Shown here one piece after another: positions 19,500-27,983 of a DNA stretch of 64,000 bases; within the stretch, counting starts at the first letter, position 1, and each line of letters starts with the position of its first letter. Under the pieces are notes generated by a model, which was not told the origin of the DNA, ran no database searches, and saw nothing but the letters and a program-made list of their open reading frames with translations. This DNA comes from DTU072 sp050309775 (lineage in GTDB: Bacteria > Bacillota > Clostridia > Christensenellales > DTU072). The stretch lies in assembly GCA_050309775.1 (NCBI GenBank), contig JBNRMV010000010.1, positions 186,001-250,000 on the forward strand. Direction: 5' to 3'. The position numbers were made by a program, and so were the translations under genes.

Positions 19500-21902
19500 A
19501 TGAAAAAAATAATCATTTGCATGTTATTGTTACTTCCTCTCATAATCGTCGCAAGCGTTCTGATTGCCGTAGATATAATAAGCGTAGAGGCATATATACC
19601 CGTCGAGAGAGTCGAACTCAATCAAAGCTATGTGGAACTTTCGCTCAGCGACGCATATTATGACAAACTTGTGGCGACGGTATATCCCACCAGCGCCAAT
19701 GACAAAAAAGTCGTATGGAGCATTACGGAAGAAATAAAAACCGTTCCCGGCTATGAGGGCGCAGCGGCAACAATCGACCAAAATGGCAAGGTGAGTTTTT
19801 TTACTTATGCGACATTTAAGGTAGTTGCGTCGGCAGCCGGCAAAAAAGCCGAATGCACTTTTTACATAAAAGGCGACAAGCCCGAACATGTAACAATTGA
19901 CGCTGCAAAAACCAGTCTTTTGACAGGCGAGAGCATGCGGCTTGAAGCAGTATTCCACCCCATTGACGCCGTAGTTGACGAGGTGCGCTGGGCTTCAAGC
20001 GACAGCGACATACTTGCCGTCGACCAAAACGGCATTGTTACGGCAAAAGCAACGGGGCAGGCTGTGGTTTCGGTAGAAATCCCCGGCACAAACATACACT
20101 CCGGCAAGACTGTTTCCGTAATCGCAGGCGTGACGCCTTACGGAGCGGCTTTCTTTGCCGCAGACGGCATGAGCCTTGACGGACTTACAGGCGCCGAGGT
20201 TGTGTCAGGAGGATATATCCAAGACCAAAAATTATTCTTTAATGCCGATACGGCGGTGCTTTCCATAGACGGCGCGCAATTCAGCGTACACAAGTGCCAA
20301 GCGGACGACATTGTCATACAGCATGCCTCATTCTTCGGCGAGGGCTTCAAGCTAAAGGTTGGCAAATTGCCCTTGAGGCTATCGGCGGCATATTTGGACA
20401 GCACCAAAACGGACGCTCCGTCCGTAACTTGGACTTCTTCCGATTCCGAGATTGCAGAAATAAATGCCGTCGGACTTGTCAAAGCAAAAAATACCGGCTT
20501 GGTGACTTTTACGGCAACGGATACTCAATCCAACAAGAGCGTTGCAATCACTATAAAAGTGGTCAAACCCGTCAGCCTTATTGTGCTGGATATGCCCGAC
20601 GACCAAAGAGGAATAGCCGCGCAAAGGATTTATGGCAACACCGACTACAACAACGGCGAATATGCTTTGAGTTCTTTGGACATAAATTTTGTCTTGCCCA
20701 GAGAAGCAAATCCCGCAGAATTTACTTATACCTCAAGCGACAACACTTTGGCATATTTTGAAAACAACAAGTTGCGCTTTACGGAAAATGTGCGCGGAGT
20801 GCAAAAAGTCACAATAAAAGTCAGCGCTAAGGAAAGACCTTATGAGTCCGTAGAAGTTTTCCGCCTCTATGACATACTTATAGGCGAGGGCGTAAACTGC
20901 TACAATTATGACGAGCTGAAAACTGTGACGGCAGCCGGCAAAACTGCATTTTTGCAAGACAACATAAATTTCGGACAGCATGCCCAGGCGATAAGTTTGA
21001 CGGCAGATTTGTACGGCAACGGTTATGACATAAACGGTCTGGAATATGCCAATGCGCATGACGGCAGCATGAACGAGAAGACAGAGTTTGTTAAGGTGGC
21101 GGCAAGCGGCGTAAAAGTCAGCAATGTGCGTTTGTCTTTTGAAAATACCGAAAAGATGAGCCAACCTGACGGAATGAAAGGCACGGTGCTGGCTATCGGC
21201 GGCACAAATCTTCCCCAGCGTCTGAGCGGCATAAGCGTAGAGTATTGCATAATTGAAAACGGGTATTTTGCCATAGTAAGCAACAATTCCGACATAAATA
21301 TTCAAGGCTGCATAATAAGAAACACCAGCAACTTCGGCATAGTTTTGGCATCAAAAAGAAGAACTGACGGAGGTTGCGATTTTTCCAATGCAACAATGAA
21401 AAATAACATTATGAGCAACATCGTGGCGCCGGCAATAGCCGTGTCAGCAGATGACGCCAACCTTGAAGAGCAGGGTTCGCTGCATGTTATGGGCTTTTTG
21501 GACATCTACAACTGGCAGGATATCACAGCCAGCAGAATGTTGGACAGAACAATAATAAAAAACAACAAGGCAATGGATGACTTTGTTAAAAACTTGTTGA
21601 AAACAATGCTTGCAAATGAGTTTGTCAAGCCGGAATACGAGCATGTCAGATACACGGTAAACGACGGCAACACGCAGACAAATTACCTGCATCTGGGCAT
21701 AATACAGGCCGGCGCCATTTATGAAAGCACGACAGAAATCACCATTGAGGACGAACGATACATGGCTTTTGAACTGGAGATACTAAAAAAAGTCAAAATC
21801 AACATTCCCGTTGTGCTGTACTGTTATAACAGCCAAAGCGCCATAACCCCGGAAAGCGCCTTTGAGGAAAGTCTGGAACTTTATGCGAGGCTGCGTTCAT
21901 GA
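19500..21902 (+). CDS. Exported Ig-like (Big_2) and beta-helix envelope protein
   Basis: An 800-residue protein with an AAGGAGGGAAT ribosome site 9 nt after the permease stop. Residues 1-27 form a signal peptide or membrane anchor. Three Big_2-type Ig modules follow: about 37-125 (VERVELNQSYVELS...), 127-200 (VTIDAAKTSLLTGESMRLEAVF) and 265-350 (LKVGKLPLRLSAAYL...VTWTSSDSEIAEINAVG). A further module spans 360-455. The C-terminal half (about 460-660) has short parallel-beta-helix turns (GNGYDINGLEY, VSNVRLSFENT, ISVEYCIIENGYFAIVSNNSDINIQGCIIRNTSNFGI). This is the pattern of pectate-lyase-like solenoids. No catalytic residues could be assigned. It is part of the ABC exporter operon. Confidence 0.75.
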   Translation: MKKIIICMLLLLPLIIVASVLIAVDIISVEAYIPVERVELNQSYVELSLSDAYYDKLVATVYPTSANDKKVVWSITEEIKTVPGYEGAAATIDQNGKVSFFTYATFKVVASAAGKKAECTFYIKGDKPEHVTIDAAKTSLLTGESMRLEAVFHPIDAVVDEVRWASSDSDILAVDQNGIVTAKATGQAVVSVEIPGTNIHSGKTVSVIAGVTPYGAAFFAADGMSLDGLTGAEVVSGGYIQDQKLFFNADTAVLSIDGAQFSVHKCQADDIVIQHASFFGEGFKLKVGKLPLRLSAAYLDSTKTDAPSVTWTSSDSEIAEINAVGLVKAKNTGLVTFTATDTQSNKSVAITIKVVKPVSLIVLDMPDDQRGIAAQRIYGNTDYNNGEYALSSLDINFVLPREANPAEFTYTSSDNTLAYFENNKLRFTENVRGVQKVTIKVSAKERPYESVEVFRLYDILIGEGVNCYNYDELKTVTAAGKTAFLQDNINFGQHAQAISLTADLYGNGYDINGLEYANAHDGSMNEKTEFVKVAASGVKVSNVRLSFENTEKMSQPDGMKGTVLAIGGTNLPQRLSGISVEYCIIENGYFAIVSNNSDINIQGCIIRNTSNFGIVLASKRRTDGGCDFSNATMKNNIMSNIVAPAIAVSADDANLEEQGSLHVMGFLDIYNWQDITASRMLDRTIIKNNKAMDDFVKNLLKTMLANEFVKPEYEHVRYTVNDGNTQTNYLHLGIIQAGAIYESTTEITIEDERYMAFELEILKKVKINIPVVLYCYNSQSAITPESAFEESLELYARLRS

Positions 21903-22204
21903 CATTTTTTGAAAAGGTATATGAGGTGGTCAAGAGCATTCCCAAAGGCAAGGTCATGACATACGGAGCTGTCGCGGCAGCCTGCGGCAACCCCAAAATG
22001 GCGCGGCAAGTCGGTTGGGCTTTGCATGCCAATCCGTCTCCGGGAACAATTCCCTGTCACCGAGTAGTCAACAAAGCAGGTTTTCCGTCGGAGGCTTTTG
22101 CCTTCGGCGGAAGCCAAATTCAGGTAGAGTTGCTTGTCGCAGAGGGAGTGGAGTTTGTTGACGGGCATGTGGACATGCAAAAACATAATATAAACCTTTT
22201 ATAA
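21899..22204 (+). CDS. MGMT-family (alkyltransferase-like) DNA-binding protein
   Basis: A 101-residue protein matching the C-terminal domain of O6-alkylguanine-DNA alkyltransferases. It has the helix-turn-helix stretch GKVMTYGAVAAACGNPKMARQVG with the Arg finger, the hinge NPSPGTIPCHRVV with the active cysteine, and LLVAEGVEF. Alkyltransferase-like (ATL) proteins usually replace the Cys by Trp. Here PCHR is intact, so methyl transfer is possible, although the N-terminal domain of Ogt/Ada is absent. The ATG overlaps the previous stop (ATGA), so it is the last gene of the exporter operon. This is an odd functional partner. Confidence 0.88.
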   Translation: MTFFEKVYEVVKSIPKGKVMTYGAVAAACGNPKMARQVGWALHANPSPGTIPCHRVVNKAGFPSEAFAFGGSQIQVELLVAEGVEFVDGHVDMQKHNINLL

Positions 22205-22249
22205 AGTCTCAATTTTTTTCTCCAATATAGACAAATATTTGTCATTGTT

Positions 22250-22278
22250 TTGACAGCCGTTATATGTTAATATATAGT
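22250..22278 (+). promoter_or_regulatory. Promoter of the second surface-protein gene
   Basis: TTGACA (22250-22255), 17 nt, TATAGT (22273-22278). The start is expected near 22285, upstream of GGGAGG and the ATG at 22312. Confidence 0.65.
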
Positions 22279-22311
22279 TGTATAAAATTCTTTTAGGGAG
22301 GCTATGCGCTG

Positions 22312-25300
22312 ATGCAAATTTTGAAAAGGAAGAGGACGGTCTTTTTCCTTGTATTGATAATGCTCTTTGCAGCATTGCTTTTTGCGCAGACACAGCCTTA
22401 TGCCCATGCTTATACCGGCGAGGGCAGCGAGGATTTTCCCTATCTTATCGGCAATGCTCAAGACCTGCAGGACTTTCTTGCGCAGCCTGATTCTGCGGCG
22501 CATTATCAGCTTGTTTCCGACATAGATATGACAGGCGCGTCTATCACTCCTAAAACAGCCTTTAGCGGTGTGTTTGACGCGCAAGGCTATAAGATTAAGA
22601 ATCTGAACATGGAGGAAGAAAGTTCGGCGCTGTTTTTGTCAAACGGCGGAACAATAAAAAACCTTCAGGTGGAATGCGCCATGACAGCTTTGACTGTGGC
22701 GGCAGGAGTTGCCATAACAAACAATGGTACGATAGAGAACTGCGCCGTGGCAGGCGCAATAATTTCCGGCAGCAGCGCAGGCATTTGCGTTGTCAATAGC
22801 GGCACGGTAGTCAACTCATATAACAAAGCAGTTGTCAGCGGCGAGGAGAGAGCCGGCGGTATTGCGGCGCAAAACTTCGGCGATATAGAGAGTTGTTACA
22901 ACTCCGCCCAAGTGTCGTCAGAGGCTTCATGCGGCGGCATCGTTGCAATAAATGACGGCAATATTTCAAATTGCTACAACACAGGGGAGATAAACCTCCA
23001 TACTCAAGACATTGTTCTTTCCAATTATGCAGGAGGCATTGCCGCACAGTCAACAGCAAGTATTTCTGATTGCTACAACATAGGCAACATAAGGTTGTAC
23101 AACGGCTTTTCGGCAAAGAGCGGCGCCATAATCGGACAAATGGACAGCGCAAGCGGCAGCGCCGAAAACTGCTATTTTGACAAACTTGTTCAAGTAGAGG
23201 GAAATACCCTTGAAAACAAAGGCGGCTGGGTCGGCGGCGTCGCAATAGACAGCTGCATTGCGCTGTCTACTCTTGAAATGAGCGGTGGCGAGAATTTATT
23301 GGTTTTTACCGACATATTGTATTGGACTTTGCTTGCCGACAACCCCGTCGAAGAAAAGGTCTTTTATCCGCAGCTTTATTGCTTCTACAACAGCACCATA
23401 ACCGAATATAGAGAAGATTCGATATCTTCAGCAACAAAGCATTATGACAGCTGTTTGGTATCCCTTTATGACGATTATGGACAGCCAATCAGCCAATATT
23501 TGGTATTCAGCGGCGAGAGCATTTTGCCTCCGCCAATAGAAAAACAAGGTTTCAGCAATGCAGGCTGGAGCGCATCTTTGGACGGCGGACGATTGAGCGC
23601 CGACACAATCATACTTTTTAATATTTCGCTGTATGCGGTATATGATTTTCTTCCGCTCGAATATTCGCTGGAGCCGGTTATGGCGACATACGGCGAAGAG
23701 ATATACATTGAAGCCGAGGTTGCCCATGAATGCGCTGATGCCGTGATATCTTATCAGTGGTACAAAAGCGGCGAAGAGTTGGAAGCGCTTGCAGGCGAAA
23801 CCAATAGCCGTCTTTATTTGACCGATGTCGTGCAATCGGGATTTTATCAATGCAAGGCTACCGCCGTTTGCGGCAAATATTCGGCTGTTGCGTACGACAC
23901 CCAGAAAGTCACCATAAACCCCTTTGAGGTTTCTGTGCTGACCCCGGTTTTCACAAAGACATATGGTGAAAGCGACAGCGCGCTTATGCAACATTACAGC
24001 ATAGATACAGGCGCTGCGCAAGAGGATGTAGCCATAGTTTTTTCAAGAGAAGCCGGAGAGGACGCAGGCTCATATGATATATTGAGCGCTGTATCTGAAA
24101 GCGGAAATTTTAATGTGTCGCTTATCGGAGAGACGGCTGACAGGTTTATTATCCAAAAAGCAAACTATGAATACTCCTTTTCATTCATTCAAAGCGAATT
24201 TACCTATGACGGGGAAGAACATATGCCGAGCTATGTTGCCGACTTGCCCGAGGGGCTTTCAGTATCCATAACAATGATAGGCGACGGAATATCGGCAGGC
24301 GAGCATTTCATTACCGCAAATTTTTCGGGGGATTTTGACAACTACAATACCATACCGCCGCAGCATAGCGTAATGATAATCAACAAAGCTTATTATGACA
24401 TGAGCGGTGTTTCCTTTTATGATGTCATGGCGGTGTACGACGGAGCGCCGCACAATGTCTACATGTCAGGATTGTTGCCCGAGGGAGTCGAGGCTGTTTT
24501 CAGTGTGCAAAACATAAAAGACGCAGGCGAGTATGCTACCACCATAACTTTTACGGGGGATTTTGACAACTACAATACCATACCGCCAAGACAAGTCAAC
24601 ATTACCATTTTGCCCAAAGGACTGCAACCGGAATTTCACTTGCCGGACAACATGATAGCAAACGGACAGCCCAAAGTCATAACCATAACGGCGCTTGGCA
24701 TTATAGAGGGTGACGAGGTAAATTTTCAAGCGCTGTCGGCGCAGCCTCTTGTCGAAGCCGGCATATATGTGCTGACGGCTGTTTGCGACAACGACAATTA
24801 CATTCTTTACAACAACGCGATTGTTGCGCAAATTTATACCCCGGAAATAGTAAACAGCGGCGATGAAAAAATAGATATGAAAATAACCTCTGCAAGCGGA
24901 CTGCGATATGACAGCGAATTCATTGCCGAATCCTCTTATTTAAGTAACGATATATTGTCGCAACTGGGCAAAAGAACGCTTAAATCTGTCTTTTATCTGA
25001 GATTGCTGGTAGACGGCGAAGATATAGAGCCTGAAGAAGACCTTTGCGTATCCTTGACAACCCCCGAAGGGTATGAGGCAGCGCAATCATTGTTGATTTA
25101 TTTTTATAACATAGAAGAGGGCAAGTTGGAGCTGCTGGACTCAACGCTGGAGGGCAGAGAGTTGAGATTCGGCATACAAAAAATGGGTTATTATGTGCTT
25201 TTGGTTTTGCCTGCCGAACAGCCGCCTGCGCAAAATCCCGATACAAACGGACAATGGCTGAAGCCGGCATTATATGCAGTTCTTGCCGTTATTCTTGCGC

Positions 25301-25539
25301 TGATTGTCGCTTTGGCATATTTGATTTTCAGAGATAAAAAGAAAGTTGAGCAACCAAAACCCGTCGAAGTTGCGCCGTCAAAAAGACCGACGAGAAAACC
25401 ATTGTTTGAGCCATTGCCCGAGGACAAGGCGGAGATTCTGCGAAAAAAACTTGCCGACGGAACTTTTGTCGACTGGGAACTCAACAGAGATTTGAAACTT
25501 TATGGCGTTTTTGCAAAAGACAAGGTCGATAAAACATGA
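22312..25539 (+). CDS. GLUG/MBG-domain surface protein with C-terminal membrane anchor
   Basis: A 1,075-residue protein. A signal peptide (about 1-34, ending AHA) is followed by EGSEDFPYLIGNAQDLQDFL, the usual entry to GLUG solenoids. About ten GLUG-like turns run to about residue 290 (NGGTIKNLQVE, NNGTIENCAVAG, NSGTVVNSYNKAVVSG, NFGDIESCYNSAQVSS). A short InlB-type module follows at about 385-445, an Ig-like module at about 450-545 (ISYQWYKSGEEL...GFYQCKA), then three MBG-type modules at about 545-780. The identical string GDFDNYNTIPP occurs twice, encoded by near-identical DNA. Near residue 985 a single helix (ALYAVLAVILALIVALAYLIF) is followed by RDKKK and a 70-residue cytosolic tail ending in a charged segment. 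The protein therefore spans the membrane with most of its mass outside. Confidence 0.82.
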   Translation: MQILKRKRTVFFLVLIMLFAALLFAQTQPYAHAYTGEGSEDFPYLIGNAQDLQDFLAQPDSAAHYQLVSDIDMTGASITPKTAFSGVFDAQGYKIKNLNMEEESSALFLSNGGTIKNLQVECAMTALTVAAGVAITNNGTIENCAVAGAIISGSSAGICVVNSGTVVNSYNKAVVSGEERAGGIAAQNFGDIESCYNSAQVSSEASCGGIVAINDGNISNCYNTGEINLHTQDIVLSNYAGGIAAQSTASISDCYNIGNIRLYNGFSAKSGAIIGQMDSASGSAENCYFDKLVQVEGNTLENKGGWVGGVAIDSCIALSTLEMSGGENLLVFTDILYWTLLADNPVEEKVFYPQLYCFYNSTITEYREDSISSATKHYDSCLVSLYDDYGQPISQYLVFSGESILPPPIEKQGFSNAGWSASLDGGRLSADTIILFNISLYAVYDFLPLEYSLEPVMATYGEEIYIEAEVAHECADAVISYQWYKSGEELEALAGETNSRLYLTDVVQSGFYQCKATAVCGKYSAVAYDTQKVTINPFEVSVLTPVFTKTYGESDSALMQHYSIDTGAAQEDVAIVFSREAGEDAGSYDILSAVSESGNFNVSLIGETADRFIIQKANYEYSFSFIQSEFTYDGEEHMPSYVADLPEGLSVSITMIGDGISAGEHFITANFSGDFDNYNTIPPQHSVMIINKAYYDMSGVSFYDVMAVYDGAPHNVYMSGLLPEGVEAVFSVQNIKDAGEYATTITFTGDFDNYNTIPPRQVNITILPKGLQPEFHLPDNMIANGQPKVITITALGIIEGDEVNFQALSAQPLVEAGIYVLTAVCDNDNYILYNNAIVAQIYTPEIVNSGDEKIDMKITSASGLRYDSEFIAESSYLSNDILSQLGKRTLKSVFYLRLLVDGEDIEPEEDLCVSLTTPEGYEAAQSLLIYFYNIEEGKLELLDSTLEGRELRFGIQKMGYYVLLVLPAEQPPAQNPDTNGQWLKPALYAVLAVILALIVALAYLIFRDKKKVEQPKPVEVAPSKRPTRKPLFEPLPEDKAEILRKKLADGTFVDWELNRDLKLYGVFAKDKVDKT

Positions 25540-25586
25540 TAAACTTTGCGCATTGGCAGAAATGGCAAATTGACCCTGCAAATCTA

Positions 25587-25615
25587 TTTACTTTATAAAG
25601 AATTTTAGGTAAAAT
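25587..25615 (+). promoter_or_regulatory. Promoter of the amino-acid ABC operon
   Basis: TTTACT (25587-25592), 17 nt, TAAAAT (25610-25615), followed by a TTAGGAGAA ribosome site and the ATG at 25647. Confidence 0.6.
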
Positions 25616-25646
25616 AGAATACATATTACTTTTAGGAGAAATCACT

Positions 25647-26482
25647 ATGAAAAAATTGATGGTTGTTTTGATGATGATTGCCATTATCGGCGTCAGCGCA
25701 TTTTCGCTTTTTGCTTGCAAACCCGACCAAGACACGATTATTGTCGGCTATGACAATGCCTTCCCTCCGATGGGCTTCCAAGACGGCAGCGGCAAAGATG
25801 TAGGGTTTGACCTTGATTTGGCGGCAGCCGTATTTGCCGACATGGGCAAAAAGGTGGAATTCAGAGTTATCGACTGGAAACTCAAAGAAACTCTTTTGAA
25901 CTCAAAAGAGATTGATGTTATCTGGAACGGCTACACCATCACTGAGGAAAGAAAGGCTATGGTAAGTTTTTCCACACCCTATATGAAGAACTCTCAATGC
26001 ATAGTGGTAAAGTCCGATGATACAGCCGACACCATAGAAGACATAAAGGACTACCTTATCAAAGTTCAGTTTGGCTCCAGCGCCATTGAGGCAATGTACG
26101 AAAACGAGCTTTTGAGACCTTCAATAGAAATGACGGAGGTTGATGCAGGTTATGAATACAGCATTAAGCCGAACAGCAAGGTAAGCGGAGCCGATACCAA
26201 TGTTTAGCGCTTCTAGATGTCGAAAACGGAGCCGCTCAAGCAGCCGTTATGGACTATGTGGCAGCCAATTACATAATAAACACCGAAGCAAACGCCGGAA
26301 AATTCAGAATAATATCCGAAGGACTTTGGGATGAGGAATACGGCATAGGCGTACGCAAAGAAGATACAGAACTTCTGAAAGGCATAAATGACACATTGCT
26401 GAAACTTAAGGAAAACGGAGAACTGCTTCGCATAGCGCAGAAGTGGGGACTGGAAGACGCTCTTACGGACGAATTCAAATAA
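25647..26482 (+). pseudogene. Amino-acid ABC transporter substrate-binding lipoprotein, frameshifted
   Basis: The first 186 residues form a typical family 3 solute-binding protein. They show signal lipobox SLFAC, then DTIIVGYDNAFPPMGFQD, VGFDLDLAAAVF, WKLKETLLNSKEIDVIWNGYTITEERK, and FSTPYMKNSQCIVV. The frame then stops at a TAG at 26205-26207. Reading the frame shifted by one base from 26204 restores LALLDVENGAAQAAVMDYVAANYIIN and continues to the stop at 26482 (KWGLEDALTDEFK). One missing T in the GTTTAG run would explain it. No classical slippery heptamer is visible. It is either a real disabling mutation or a sequencing or assembly error. The downstream permease and ATPase are intact. Confidence 0.85.
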
Positions 26483-26492
26483 GAAATAAATA

Positions 26493-27161
26493 ATGAACGC
26501 AGGATTAGTTTTTTCAAGACTGGCAGAAGGCTTTACAATTACGCTGGAGATATTTTTTCTCACGCTGTTGTTTGCGTTGCCTTTGGGGCTGCTTATAGCC
26601 TTCTGTTCCATGTCAAAATTTAAGCCTGTGGCATGGCTGAGCAAGACCATTGTATGGATAATCCGCGGCACTCCGTTGCTTTTGCAGCTGATTGTCGTTT
26701 ATTTTTTGCCGTGGACGCTTTTCAAAATCCCTATGCGCAATATGAATTTGCCGTTTATGGAATGGAAGATGCTGGCGGTCATCATTGCTTTCAGCCTGAA
26801 TTATGCCATATATTTCAGCGAGATTTATCGCAGCGGCATTCAAGGCATTGCGCAGGGGCAGTATGAGGCGGGCGCAGTGCTTGGGCTGACAAAGGCGCAG
26901 AGTTTCCGCAAAATTGTCTTTCCGCAGGTAATAAAAAGAATTTTGCCGCCGATGAGCAACGAAATAATCACACTGGTAAAAGACACCGCTTTGGTTTCCA
27001 TCGTAATGGTTGTAGAAATCACCAGAGAGGCGTACAACATTGTTGCGGCTTTCGGTACGATAACTCCGCTCTTTTATAGCGGCGCATTTTACCTTATCTT
27101 TAACGGCGTACTTACTGTGCTGTTTACCTTTATTGAAAGAAAGTTGAGTTATTATAGGTAA
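26493..27161 (+). CDS. Amino-acid ABC transporter permease (HisM/GlnP type)
   Basis: A 222-residue inner-membrane permease with about five helices and the EAA loop (QGQYEAGAVLGLTKAQSFRKIVFPQVIKRILPP) that docks on the ATPase. N-terminal LAEGFTITLEIFFLTLLFALPLG is typical of polar amino-acid transporters of the His/Glu/Gln/Cys group. It is 10 nt downstream of the binding-protein frame and 3 nt upstream of the ATPase, so the three genes form one operon. No clear ribosome site lies before the ATG. Confidence 0.92.
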   Translation: MNAGLVFSRLAEGFTITLEIFFLTLLFALPLGLLIAFCSMSKFKPVAWLSKTIVWIIRGTPLLLQLIVVYFLPWTLFKIPMRNMNLPFMEWKMLAVIIAFSLNYAIYFSEIYRSGIQGIAQGQYEAGAVLGLTKAQSFRKIVFPQVIKRILPPMSNEIITLVKDTALVSIVMVVEITREAYNIVAAFGTITPLFYSGAFYLIFNGVLTVLFTFIERKLSYYR

Positions 27162-27164
27162 CAA

Positions 27165-27929
27165 ATGATATTAGAAGTAAAAAATATGCATAAATGCTTC
27201 GGCAAGGTAGAGGCTGTCAAAGGTCCTTCTTTTTCTATGGAAAAAGGTGAAGTTTTGGTAATCATTGGGCCTTCGGGTTCGGGCAAAAGCACATTGCTTC
27301 GTTGTCTTTGTTTCCTAGAAAAAATGGAAAAAGGCAGCATCACTATAAAGGGCGATACCTTTGTGACAATGGACGAAAACGGCAAGTCTGTGTATCCTTG
27401 CGAAAAGGTACTTCGTGAAAAAGCCTTGCAGTTGGGGCTGGTTTTTCAGAATTTTAATCTTTTTCCGCACTTGAATGTGCTTGAAAATCTGACATTGGCG
27501 CCTATGCTTGTGGACAAGCTGCCGAAAGACCAAGCCGAAAAAAAGGCGTCAGCGCTGCTTGCAAGGGTCGGGCTGGAAAAGAAAGCCAAGAATTATCCCT
27601 TTGAGCTGTCGGGCGGTCAGCAACAGAGAGTGGCGATAGCCAGAGCTCTTTGCATGGAGCCTGATATCCTTTGCTTTGACGAACCGACAAGCGCTTTAGA
27701 CCCCGAACTTACGGGCGAGGTGCTGAAAGTTATTCGCGACCTGAAGCAAGAAATCCATTCCACTATGATAATAGTTACCCATGAAATGAACTTTGCAAAG
27801 AGCATTGCCGACAAAGTCATATTTATGGACGAGGGCGAAATAATCGAATACGGCACTCCTGACGAGGTCTTTAATCTTACACAAAACCCCAGAATACTTG
27901 CCTTTTTGTCAAAAATTCTGGCGGACTGA
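27165..27929 (+). CDS. Amino-acid ABC transporter ATP-binding protein (GlnQ type)
   Basis: A 254-residue ATPase. Walker A is GPSGSGKST (about 34-42), the Q-loop is LVFQNFNLFPHLNVLENL, the signature is LSGGQQQRVAIARAL, Walker B is ILCFDEPTSALDPELTGEV, and the switch is IVTHEMNFAKSIAD. The GEIIEYGTPDEVF tail is typical of polar amino-acid importers. Compared with many GlnQ proteins it has a short insertion at about 68-82 (TFVTMDENGKSVYPCEKVLREKAL), as seen in the longer members of this family. Confidence 0.95.
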   Translation: MILEVKNMHKCFGKVEAVKGPSFSMEKGEVLVIIGPSGSGKSTLLRCLCFLEKMEKGSITIKGDTFVTMDENGKSVYPCEKVLREKALQLGLVFQNFNLFPHLNVLENLTLAPMLVDKLPKDQAEKKASALLARVGLEKKAKNYPFELSGGQQQRVAIARALCMEPDILCFDEPTSALDPELTGEVLKVIRDLKQEIHSTMIIVTHEMNFAKSIADKVIFMDEGEIIEYGTPDEVFNLTQNPRILAFLSKILAD

Positions 27930-27983
27930 AACAGCTCAACACTTTGATATACACAAATATAAAAAAGTAGGTATAATGACGGT

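Noticed and set aside
26195..26210. Programmed -1 frameshift in the binding-protein gene
   Set aside because: The site AAT-GTT-TAG is not a slippery heptamer, and no downstream stem-loop or pseudoknot is evident; this gene family does not use recoding.
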